64,000 bases of DNA, taken from contig CAVXXB010000008.1 in NCBI GenBank assembly GCA_963765585.1, positions 1 through 64,000 of the forward strand, in the 5' to 3' direction. Within the stretch, counting starts at the first letter, position 1, and each line of letters opens with the position of its first letter. The stretch is from CAVXXB01 sp963765585. Lineage in GTDB: Bacteria; Calditrichota; Calditrichia; JAJRVZ01. The position numbers and the translations under genes are program-made. This document shows positions 38,581 through 46,211 of the stretch, in pieces. The notes below the pieces were generated by a model, which saw nothing but the letters and a program-made list of their open reading frames with translations, made no database searches and had not been told where the DNA came from.

Positions 38581-39178
38581 ATATGGCATCTTTATCTTTA
38601 TGCTGATCATAGTTCCATCTTTGATTTATGCTCAGAGTTTTGAACAACTCCATCAGCTGTATCAACAAAAAAAAATGGATGAATTGGGCCAACTGGTCAG
38701 GAATAACACATCCAATTCAAAGGAAATTGTATTTTTTAAAACGCTTTTTAATGAGAGTGGTGAAGAATCAATACGCATTTATGAATCGCTATTTGCCGGA
38801 AGCAGTGGCGAATTGCGTTCACTCGTTGCAAAAAAGATTTCTGAATACTATTATGCCAAGGGATTTTATGTGCGTGCCGCGGAGTACAACAAGTACATCC
38901 AAGCGACGACTAATCCGATTATCACACCCACAGTGGTCTCCTCAACTAAACCCTATTTTATTCAGGTAGGTGCATTCAGTTTTAGAGATAATGCAAACCG
39001 TATGAAGGAGTTGTTGTTAGAAAAAAAAATCGAATCAAACGTCATGGTCCGGGAAATCAACGGCAAATCCCTTTATTGTGTCTGGGTAAACGGAAGTGCG
39101 ACATATAATGAAACCAAGATAATTGCCGATGAACTAAAGGCAAATTATAAATTAAACTATCAGATTATTAATCCCTAA
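38561..39178 (+). CDS. Secreted SPOR-domain protein
   Basis: The 205-residue product has an N-terminal signal peptide (YGIFIFMLIIVPSLIYAQ) and a middle helical region. A C-terminal SPOR domain at about residues 128-203 reads KPYFIQVGAFSFRDNANRMK, then LYCVWVNGSATYNETKIIAD. SPOR domains bind denuded peptidoglycan glycan strands at division sites. Its start lies inside the end of lapB (20-bp overlap), and a second in-frame Met at 38570 is also possible. It probably belongs to the lapA-lapB-crp-kinase operon and acts in the periplasm. Confidence 0.85.
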   Translation: MTRMTRRYGIFIFMLIIVPSLIYAQSFEQLHQLYQQKKMDELGQLVRNNTSNSKEIVFFKTLFNESGEESIRIYESLFAGSSGELRSLVAKKISEYYYAKGFYVRAAEYNKYIQATTNPIITPTVVSSTKPYFIQVGAFSFRDNANRMKELLLEKKIESNVMVREINGKSLYCVWVNGSATYNETKIIADELKANYKLNYQIINP

Positions 39179-39195
39179 CTTATGGAAAGTGAACT

Positions 39196-39873
39196 ATGGA
39201 TATTGCCTCTCTAAAGTATATCCCACTGTTTTCTGAATTGGAAGATGATGACCTGCAGGCAATTGCAAAAGTGGCTGTCAGACAAAGTTTCCGAAAAGAT
39301 AATATGGTGCTTATCGAAGAAGAAGTCGGCTCTACAATGTTTATTATTCTCGATGGTAGGGTTAAAATTTCCCGCATCAGTGATGAAGGCCGGGAAGTAA
39401 TTTTGTCAATAATGAGTGAGGGAGATTTCTTTGGCGAAATGTCGATCCTGGATGGCCAGGCAAGATCAGCAAACGTAGTAACTCTGGAAGATTCGACTAT
39501 CATGATTATTCACCGTGAAGATTTTTTGCGCATGATGCATGATTTCCCTCAAATCGCTATTAATTTGCTTAAGGAACTGGCTCACAGGCTGAGACGTAGT
39601 GATTCACAGATCAAAAGTTTGTCCTTGCAAAATGCCACCGGTAAGGTTGCCAGTACTTTATTGAGAATCGCCGATGATTCCGGTAAAATTCATTTGGGGC
39701 AGGTGGAAATACCCAAGTTGCCACCGCAACAGGATCTGGCCAACATGGCTGGCACAAGCAGGGAAACTATTTCACGTGTTCTAAAATCCCTCTCTGAGAA
39801 GGGATACCTCCGTAAAGAAGGCAACAGACTGATAATTCTAGACTATGAATCATTCCGCCAGGATTTTTCTTAG
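39196..39873 (+). CDS. Crp/Fnr-family transcriptional regulator
   Basis: The 225-residue product has a cyclic-nucleotide-binding fold (residues ~8-120: LFSELEDDDLQAIAK, VLIEEEVGSTMFIILDGRVK, GEGDFFGEMSILDGQARSAN-like) and a C-terminal winged helix (LPPQQDLANMAGTSRETISR, VLKSLSEKGYLRK). No N-terminal cysteine cluster of the FNR type is present, so an Fe-S oxygen sensor is unlikely; a nucleotide or another effector is more likely. It lies 17 bp after the SPOR gene and 3 bp before a histidine kinase gene. Confidence 0.9.
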   Translation: MDIASLKYIPLFSELEDDDLQAIAKVAVRQSFRKDNMVLIEEEVGSTMFIILDGRVKISRISDEGREVILSIMSEGDFFGEMSILDGQARSANVVTLEDSTIMIIHREDFLRMMHDFPQIAINLLKELAHRLRRSDSQIKSLSLQNATGKVASTLLRIADDSGKIHLGQVEIPKLPPQQDLANMAGTSRETISRVLKSLSEKGYLRKEGNRLIILDYESFRQDFS

Positions 39874-39876
39874 TCT

Positions 39877-41964
39877 ATGAATGATAATCTGTTAAAAATT
39901 GCGATTATATCAAATGAAAACAAACGTATTCAGTTTGTCAAATCAAGTCTCCGGCAGGCGAAAGCAGCCATAAATGAATTTGCGTTCAAGGATATCTCTC
40001 TCGGTAATATAAATGTTGCACAATTTGATTTGGTTATTTTTGATTGTGCCAGTACCACCTATATTGACATCAAAGAATTTTATCATCTGCGTCAGGAAAA
40101 TCACAAAGCACAAACACCTTATTTATTTCTCCTAAATGAAAATCAGCTTGATTATCGTCAGGAAATATTCCGTGACGAACGCAGCGGATTTATTAAGGAT
40201 CCCTATGAAAAAATTGAATTTTTATCAATTGTCAGGTATCTGATTTCTTTAGGTCAATTAGAGAAAAAAGTATTTCACTATAATGATGTTCTTGCTTCAG
40301 AAAAAAAACTGATCTATTACCTGGATTCCATTCTGCAGATACCTGCATTATCAGTATGCCACTCCCTGGAAGAATTTTACTATGATTTACAGCAGCAATT
40401 TGCACAAAGGATGGAATTGACATTCTCTGTAGAATCCGTCCTGTTTTTGCAGTATCATGACAAATCCGACTCACTCATTTATCAGAAATATGGTAATAAA
40501 ATAAGTGCTATTGAGGCGAAGTCGGTATTTAATATCAAAAAGTCACTGATAAGGTCCGCGTTTCTTGATAACAATCCCGTGATATTTGAGAAACAATCGC
40601 TGCTTGATCCATTTGTTCAGGAACTGGAAGAGGCCGTTGGATTTGAAATCCATACTCTTCTTTTCGCACCTTTTCTATGGTTGCATCAGCGTCAGGGAGG
40701 TTTTGTACTCATAAACAAATCACATCGAAAATCATTCTCAGAAAATGATCTGGCTTTGAGTATGATTACCCAGCAAAAATACATGCACCAGCTTGAAAAT
40801 TTACTCATGAAGACAAAAAATGCTGATTCTGTTGCATTAAAATCTTCTGAGGAAAAACCAACAAGCGACGTCCAGGAAGTGTTGTTCCGTGAAATTCTGG
40901 ATAAGCTCAAATTTGGAATCATAGTATTTGACCCTCAAACAAATGTGATTTTTATGAATCACTTTGCTCTGAGTGTGCTGGGTATGCAAAATATACAGAA
41001 TCTAAAATTAGAACAGGTCCTGGGTAAAGATGCCCTCACAGAAATTAAAAAGATCCTCTCGGGGAGGGAACTGCCGGAGCTACGTCTGGAGATGGCTGTA
41101 AAACTGGATCTGAACCGCACGCTTTATATCGGATATTCACTGTATGATATCTCTGAAAAGAATTCCAGACGGTATGCCATGACCTTCCTGGAAATATCAC
41201 AGACAAAGCGGCTTCAGGCTGAAATTATCAGGATGGACCGAATGGCATCTTTGGGTGTATTAGCCTCTGGTATTGCCCATGAGATCCGAAATCCACTGGC
41301 CGGTATCAAAGCAATGGCTCAGACCCTGGAAGAGGAACTGGAAGGGGATCAGGCACGTATTGAATATGTTCAGCGGATTGTCCGGCAGGTAAACCGGCTG
41401 GATGAACTTTTAAAATCATTCTTTTCTTATGCCAAACCACAACGACCTAATCCGGTCCGTTGCCATATTCCCGATATAGTTCATGAAGTCTTGCCATTGT
41501 TCCTGCGGAAAATAAAAGAAAACAATATCGAAGTAGAAGAAATATATTCTGAGGATCTAAAGGAGATATTTGTCGACTTTCATCAAATTGAGCAGGTGAT
41601 ATTCAATCTGGTAATTAATTCTATCGATTCGATGGAAAATGGGGGAAAACTCACCATCAAAGCACATTTACCAGAAGAAACTCAAGTCCTGATTGATCGG
41701 CGGCAAAGGATTCCCAAACTGTTTAGTGATGTATATAATGAAATTATCATATCCGATACCGGTACCGGAATGGACAAAAGCACTATGAATAGCATGTATA
41801 ACCCCTTTTATACCACCAAAAGCAATGGAACCGGGCTTGGCCTGTCCATTGTGTATCAGATTATTCTCGAACATGGTGGCCAGATATCCGTTGAGAGTGA
41901 AGTCGGTAAAGGAACCAATTTTAAAATATTACTCCCGGTCTTTATGCATAAAGATGATGCCTGA
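39877..41964 (+). CDS. Soluble NtrB-like histidine kinase with degenerate receiver and GAF/PAS regions
   Basis: This 695-residue kinase has no membrane helix. Residues ~1-135 resemble a pseudo-receiver (LKIAIISNENKRIQFVKSSL; FDLVIFDCAS). A GAF-like region (~165-310) and a PAS domain (~340-440; GIIVFDPQTNVIFMN) follow. HisKA has ASGIAHEIRNPLAGIKAMAQ (phospho-His). HATPase_c has N box VINSIDSMENG and GTGLGLSIVYQI. The HEIRNPL motif and the order are those of NtrB/AtoS-type kinases, whose partners are usually sigma-54 activators. None is adjacent. It is translationally close to the Crp/Fnr gene, 3 bp after its stop. Confidence 0.9.
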   Translation: MNDNLLKIAIISNENKRIQFVKSSLRQAKAAINEFAFKDISLGNINVAQFDLVIFDCASTTYIDIKEFYHLRQENHKAQTPYLFLLNENQLDYRQEIFRDERSGFIKDPYEKIEFLSIVRYLISLGQLEKKVFHYNDVLASEKKLIYYLDSILQIPALSVCHSLEEFYYDLQQQFAQRMELTFSVESVLFLQYHDKSDSLIYQKYGNKISAIEAKSVFNIKKSLIRSAFLDNNPVIFEKQSLLDPFVQELEEAVGFEIHTLLFAPFLWLHQRQGGFVLINKSHRKSFSENDLALSMITQQKYMHQLENLLMKTKNADSVALKSSEEKPTSDVQEVLFREILDKLKFGIIVFDPQTNVIFMNHFALSVLGMQNIQNLKLEQVLGKDALTEIKKILSGRELPELRLEMAVKLDLNRTLYIGYSLYDISEKNSRRYAMTFLEISQTKRLQAEIIRMDRMASLGVLASGIAHEIRNPLAGIKAMAQTLEEELEGDQARIEYVQRIVRQVNRLDELLKSFFSYAKPQRPNPVRCHIPDIVHEVLPLFLRKIKENNIEVEEIYSEDLKEIFVDFHQIEQVIFNLVINSIDSMENGGKLTIKAHLPEETQVLIDRRQRIPKLFSDVYNEIIISDTGTGMDKSTMNSMYNPFYTTKSNGTGLGLSIVYQIILEHGGQISVESEVGKGTNFKILLPVFMHKDDA

Positions 41965-42303
41965 TTCTTTTTATTTTAAGTCTCTCCTTTTTTTCGTAAC
42001 TTTTTAAAGTAAACTTTTAAATAGAATCTGATGCTATTATTTATACGAGCGAAGATTTCTAAAAGTACAATTATATCATATTATAATTTCACCACGAAGT
42101 TCACGCAGAGCACGAAGGATTGATTTAGTAAATGTTTCATGTCATCTCAAAGAGATCCTCCCGTGGTGTGGGCATAGTGTTAACAAACAGAGTATTTGTG
42201 CCCGAACCGTGGAAGATCCCTGAAGGGATGACAGATTTGTCCCTTCGTGACCTTCATGTTCTTCGTGGTTAATAATATGTGAACACAGAAATGGAAAACC
42301 GAT
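41965..42303. repeat. Inverted ACCACGAAG word repeats around a nested inverted repeat
   Basis: ACCACGAAGTTCACGCAGAG at 42091 and its inverted relative ending TTCTTCGTGGT at about 42271 bracket about 120 bp. Inside these, TGTCATCTCAAAGAGATC (about 42140) and GATCCCTGAAGGGATGACA (about 42215) form a second inverted pair. A word of the same family occurs at 6525..6555. No gene is present; an open frame reading NHEEHEGHEG on the minus strand is only the repeat translated. Confidence 0.7.
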
Positions 42304-43326
42304 ATGGCTGAGCCAAAAACACATACAATCACCTTGATTCAGGGTGATGGAATTGGGCCGGAAGTAACTTCCGCTGCCAGGAAGGTTTTGGCATCAGCCG
42401 GTGTCGTAGTTGATTGGGAAATAGTGGATGCCGGAGCCGGCGCTATTGAGAAACATGATACCACACTGCCGCAAGAAACGCTGGATTCCATAAAAAAAAA
42501 TAAGGTGGCATTAAAAGGGCCGTTAACTACTCCGATTGGTGAAGGATTCCGTTCGGTAAATGTTGAATTACGCAAATCACTTGATTTGTATGCCAACGTA
42601 CGTCCGGTTCGATCCGCACAGGGTATTTCTTTTCACCATTCGCCGATTGATCTTATTATTTTCCGCGAAAATACCGAGGATTTGTATGCCGGAATGGAGA
42701 ACGAAATTGCACCCGGCGTGGCACAGGGATTAAAAATTATAACCGAAAAAGCATCCACACGGATTGCCAAATTTGCCTTCGATTGGTCCGAAAAACACCA
42801 ACGTTATACAATTCATGCGGTTCATAAAGCCAATATCATGAAAAAGAGCGATGGCCTCTTTTTGAAATCCGTACGCAATGTAGCTAAAAATTATCAAGAG
42901 ATCATGTATAAAGAGATTATAGTAGATAATTGTGCCATGCAACTGGTCATGAGACCGGAGCAATTTGATGTTTTGGTTCTGACCAATCTTTATGGCGATA
43001 TTATTTCCGATCTGACGGCAGGATTGGTGGGTGGGCTTGGTATGGTTCCCGGTGCGAATATCGGGGATGAGTATGCCGTATTTGAATCGGTACATGGCAG
43101 TGCACCTGATATTGCCGGAAAGGGGATTGCCAATCCGTTAGCGACGATTGCTTCGACTGTTATGATGTTAAATTATATTGGTGAAGAAAAAGCCGCTGCC
43201 AGAATAAGAGCGGCAATCACCCTATTTTTATCAGAAAAAAAATATTTAACACCCGACCTTGGTGGCACCAGTACAACAACGGAACTGACAAATGCACTCA
43301 TTGAAAAGATTAAATTGTTGAGGTGA
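42304..43326 (+). CDS. NAD-dependent isocitrate dehydrogenase (isocitrate/isopropylmalate family)
   Basis: The 340-residue product starts MAEPKTHTITLIQGDGIGPE. Its substrate loop is SVNVELRKSLDLYANVRPV, which carries the Ser/Asn and paired Arg pattern of isocitrate enzymes rather than the Leu-rich loop of isopropylmalate dehydrogenase. Other motifs are FRENTEDLYAGMENE, HAVHKANIMKKSDGLF, LTNLYGDIISDLTAGLVGG and HGSAPDIAGKGIANP. The length matches the homomultimeric NAD-type enzyme of thermophiles and FCB bacteria. It oxidises isocitrate to 2-oxoglutarate in the citric-acid cycle. It is monocistronic, with repeat blocks on both sides. Confidence 0.88.
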   Translation: MAEPKTHTITLIQGDGIGPEVTSAARKVLASAGVVVDWEIVDAGAGAIEKHDTTLPQETLDSIKKNKVALKGPLTTPIGEGFRSVNVELRKSLDLYANVRPVRSAQGISFHHSPIDLIIFRENTEDLYAGMENEIAPGVAQGLKIITEKASTRIAKFAFDWSEKHQRYTIHAVHKANIMKKSDGLFLKSVRNVAKNYQEIMYKEIIVDNCAMQLVMRPEQFDVLVLTNLYGDIISDLTAGLVGGLGMVPGANIGDEYAVFESVHGSAPDIAGKGIANPLATIASTVMMLNYIGEEKAAARIRAAITLFLSEKKYLTPDLGGTSTTTELTNALIEKIKLLR

Positions 43327-43340
43327 GCAGATTCCAAGCC

Positions 43341-43403
43341 ACAAGATGCAAGATGCAGGATACAAGAGACAAGATACAGGATGTTTGATGCTGGATACTT
43401 GGC
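43341..43403. repeat. Heptamer array, 9 units
   Basis: ACAAGAT, GCAAGAT, GCAGGAT, ACAAGAG, ACAAGAT, ACAGGAT, GTTTGAT, GCTGGAT, ACTTGGC. It begins 14 bp after the isocitrate dehydrogenase stop codon. Confidence 0.85.
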
Positions 43404-43502
43404 AAATCATCCATGATGTGGCTTGAAACGAGTGCCTAGTGCCGAGTAGCGATTTACAAATACAAGTTGCAATATGATCAATCCAAAATAGAGAAATGAG
43501 AC

Positions 43503-43718
43503 ATGAAGATTTCAATCGAATATTGCCAGGTCTGAAACTACAGACCCAAAGCTGTCAGTCTGGCAGAAGAATTACAAAAAAAACGCAGTGATATCGAGAT
43601 AGCATATATTGAAAGCTCGGGCGGGGCATTCGAAGTTATGAAAGATGGAAAACTGATATACTCTAAACTCCGCCAGGGAAGATTTCCTAAAGCAAGTGAG
43701 ATTATAGATCTGCTGTAA
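43503..43718 (+). CDS. SelW/SelT/SelH-type (Rdx) selenoprotein; UGA at residue 11 read as selenocysteine
   Basis: From ATG 43503 the frame reads MKISIEYCQV, then UGA (43533..43535), then NYRPKAVSLAEELQKKRSDI, EIAYIESSGGAFEVMKDGKL, IYSKLRQGRFPKASEIIDLL and TAA at 43718. With UGA as selenocysteine (U) this is a full-length 71-residue Rdx-family protein: a beta-alpha-beta start with the CxxU redox motif (Cys8, Sec11), a SGGAFEV strand, and the conserved GRFP turn near the end. The cysteine form of the family has CxxC in that place. Similarity continues without a gap on both sides of the UGA, which argues against a true stop. A SECIS-like hairpin follows. These proteins are thiol-dependent redox proteins of the thioredoxin fold. 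Ordinary gene finders will miss or truncate it. Confidence 0.85.
43552..43566 (+). promoter_or_regulatory. Putative bacterial SECIS element
   Basis: In RNA, CUGUCA-GUC-UGGCAG folds into a 6-bp stem (one U-G pair) with a GUC apical loop. The loop starts 22 nt after the UGA, inside the coding region, as bacterial SECIS elements do, and has a G at the start of the loop as expected for SelB recognition. An alternative CAGAC/GTCTG stem (from 43541) would compete with it. Confidence 0.6.
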
Positions 43719-43773
43719 ATACCGCTCGCAGAGCAGCAGAGGCGCGGAGACTAGTAATAAATAGAAAATGAAA

Positions 43774-44040
43774 GATTAGTAATTTGGACCTTGGAACTTG
43801 GAATTAGTTACTGGTTATTTAAGAGTTAAAAATTTTAATTCCCAGTTCCCAATTCCGAGTCTCTAATTCTTTTCTCTGCGGCTTTGCGTCTCTGCGAGAG
43901 AAAATTGAATACACAACGGGAAGATTCCTACCTGCCCCGTTCCGGGGCGGAATGACACAATTGGCACTTTAAGGATGAAACCTGATTGCCGCTTGGCCTT
44001 TTATCCTCTTAGCCTTTTAGCCAATTGCCTATGGCTAATC
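43774..44040. repeat. Heptamer and octamer arrays near the TPR gene end
   Basis: 43774..43900 runs GATTAGT, AATTTGG, ACCTTGG, AACTTGG, AATTAGT and, after a short gap, TAATTCC, CAGTTCC, CAATTCC, GAGTCTC, TAATTCT, TTTCTCT, GCGGCTT, TGCGTCT. Near 43935..43955 the hairpin CCCCGTTCCGGGGCGG sits within a 'GGAATGACA' word. 43993..44040 is an octamer array (TTGGCCTT, TTATCCTC, TTAGCCTT, TTAGCCAA, TTGCCTAT). Confidence 0.8.
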
Positions 44041-45856
44041 GACTTACCGTTTTTCCAGCTGTGCCAGATTTTTCTTTAGCTTCGCGGTCATTGGGATTAA
44101 TTGAGAGCACTTTGCGGTATACATTGGCTGCTTTACCGGTAGCTCCCTGGGCATGATAGATCTTGGCCAGTGTGAGATTGGCCTTGAGATTATTGGGATC
44201 GGATTTTAATTGCTCGCCAATTTCATCCAGAACAAGTGAGATGATGTTTATATAACTGTGAATAGGGCCCAATGTGGGATGTGCCACAAAATAGGCGGGA
44301 TCAATATAGACAACTTCTTTATAGATGGCTAATGCGATATCCTTTTCGCCTCTACGTTCGTGCACCTTTGCCTTTTTAATATGGGCACGAATAAGATCTG
44401 GTTGTATCTGCAGTGCTTTTTGATAATAAACCAGGGCGCTGTCAAGTATACCCATTTCATCAAAAGTGAGCGCCAGATTAAATGTGGATTCAAGGAATCC
44501 CTTTCGTGCAATCTGAGCACGACGGAAGGCATCTACCATTTCTTTGTAGACTTCGCGGCGTTCACGTGAGGAGCCAGTAGCCTTGTTTCGTTCCCTCTGT
44601 TGTTTTGCCACATCCGGATCAAACATTTCCAGAAATGCTTCGATCAGTTCACCCAATACAGCTTGTTTGTATGCAGTGATACCGAGCATGAAATTTGCTT
44701 CCGGATCATTGGGATTTATGGCGAGAATCTTTTTAAATTCAGAATAAGCGCTATAATATGTCTGCACGCGGTAATAACTTTCACCCAGTCGCTGGTGGGC
44801 ATCATAATTCTCTTGGTCTATTTCAAGTGCTCTTTTATACTGCGGGATTGCCGGGCGGTAATTGTTTTGAAAAAAGTAAATATTACCCAATTCAAAATAA
44901 CTGTTGGCATAATCGGGGTTCAGTTCGATTGACTTATCCAGATTCTTTTTTGCTTCACTATACTTCTTCTGGCGGATATTGACTATGCCGAGATAGTAGT
45001 ATGGTTTATAATCGTTGGGATTAAATTTGGTTACTTTTACAAAATCTGCGCTTGCTTTTGCATACTGTTCCTTACGCAAATAAATAAGACCGCGCCCGTA
45101 ATATGGCTTCTCAAAGTTGGGCAGGGAAGAAATGATGATATCAAATTGTTTAAGCGCATTGTCATATTCACGGTTGTTAAAATAAATAATACCGAGATTA
45201 TAATATGCTTCCCAGAATTTGGAATCAGCCCGAATGGCTTTTTTAAAGAGACTGATCGTAACTTCGTAGTTTATATTTGTTTTTTCATTTTCGATATAGC
45301 CAAGACAGAAATATTCGTATGCCTCAACAGAAGAGGTGATCTTTCTGTTCATGATGGCCCGCTCAGATGATGACAGGTTTACCGCGGTGATCTGTAACAG
45401 ATTAGTGGCGATATCATCAGCAATCAAAAACAGTTCACTATTTTTCTTAATATATTGCTTAGAAAATATAGAGGCACCGTTAAAGGCATTGATAAAATCA
45501 ATGTTTACTGTAATTGTATTTCCGTTGGTGGAATAATTTCCCGTAATACCGACATTTATACCGGCAGATTTACCAATATGGTAAACCATTTCGCCGTTTA
45601 TTTTGCGCTCTCCCCAACCTGCCTCGATCAGGGCTTTCTTTATTACATTATGATCAGGTACGTAATATGCGGATAAATGGGCGAGTTTATTGGATAGCAA
45701 ATACTGAAAACCAAACGAAATCCAATCATATTTTTGGTCGTTTTTCAGATTTTCGAAGGGAAGAATGCCTACGTTTCTTTTTTGAGCTGATACAGAGTTC
45801 GAGAGCAGAAACACACCGCACGCAATCAACAGCCATTTGCGGATCTGACCGTACAA
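44009..45856 (-). CDS. Secreted TPR protein with FlgO/CsgG-like N-terminal domain
   Basis: The 615-residue frame starts with a signal peptide (WLLIACGVFLLSNSVSAQ). A CsgG/FlgO-like domain follows (~25-165: RNVGILPFENLKNDQKYDWI, GKSAGINVGITGNYS, ELFLIADDIATNLLQ). About ten TPR units come next (FWEAYYNLGIIYFNNREYDN and similar). The last residues SRLAIGNWLKG are encoded by the neighbouring repeat array. Removing one A near 44083 gives AKKNLAQLEKR and a TAA at 44046..44044, a more natural end, so the true stop is probably 44044. It likely acts in the periplasm as a protein-interaction scaffold, divergent from porU. Confidence 0.75.
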   Translation of the reverse strand: MYGQIRKWLLIACGVFLLSNSVSAQKRNVGILPFENLKNDQKYDWISFGFQYLLSNKLAHLSAYYVPDHNVIKKALIEAGWGERKINGEMVYHIGKSAGINVGITGNYSTNGNTITVNIDFINAFNGASIFSKQYIKKNSELFLIADDIATNLLQITAVNLSSSERAIMNRKITSSVEAYEYFCLGYIENEKTNINYEVTISLFKKAIRADSKFWEAYYNLGIIYFNNREYDNALKQFDIIISSLPNFEKPYYGRGLIYLRKEQYAKASADFVKVTKFNPNDYKPYYYLGIVNIRQKKYSEAKKNLDKSIELNPDYANSYFELGNIYFFQNNYRPAIPQYKRALEIDQENYDAHQRLGESYYRVQTYYSAYSEFKKILAINPNDPEANFMLGITAYKQAVLGELIEAFLEMFDPDVAKQQRERNKATGSSRERREVYKEMVDAFRRAQIARKGFLESTFNLALTFDEMGILDSALVYYQKALQIQPDLIRAHIKKAKVHERRGEKDIALAIYKEVVYIDPAYFVAHPTLGPIHSYINIISLVLDEIGEQLKSDPNNLKANLTLAKIYHAQGATGKAANVYRKVLSINPNDREAKEKSGTAGKTVSRLAIGNWLKG

Positions 45857-46211
45857 TAGTAGTTCCTTCCTTAAAAATATAGATTTATTTAATTTACGTT
45901 CTATTGTTTATGTATTCAAGTGATTTCAATTCGACAAATAAATTTGAAGAATAAATCATACATTTCTATTTTGTTTTCGGCATTTATTTTAAAAACTACA
46001 AAAAATTTCTACTATTTTTGTAAAAAAATATCATAAATAATCCGGAACCAATATCTTCTGATTCAGGTATAAAAGATTGCTATTCGCATTTTTCATAGTT
46101 AATTTTGCGTCATAAATATATTCTTCACTCTGTGAATATAAAGAGGGCTAAAAAGTCGTTTAATTTGCTACTGAAATCAATTGAAATGATTATTAAATCG
46201 AGGGACAACTG
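45857..46211. other. Divergent promoter region between the TPR gene and porU
   Basis: AT-rich and free of the word repeats that fill most other gaps in this window. It should contain promoters in both directions. I cannot place them with confidence, and no open frame is worth calling. Confidence 0.5.

Noticed and set aside
42142..42324. 60-codon minus-strand frame containing NHEEHEGHEG
   Set aside because: It is the ACCACGAAG word repeat translated, with no protein-like remainder.
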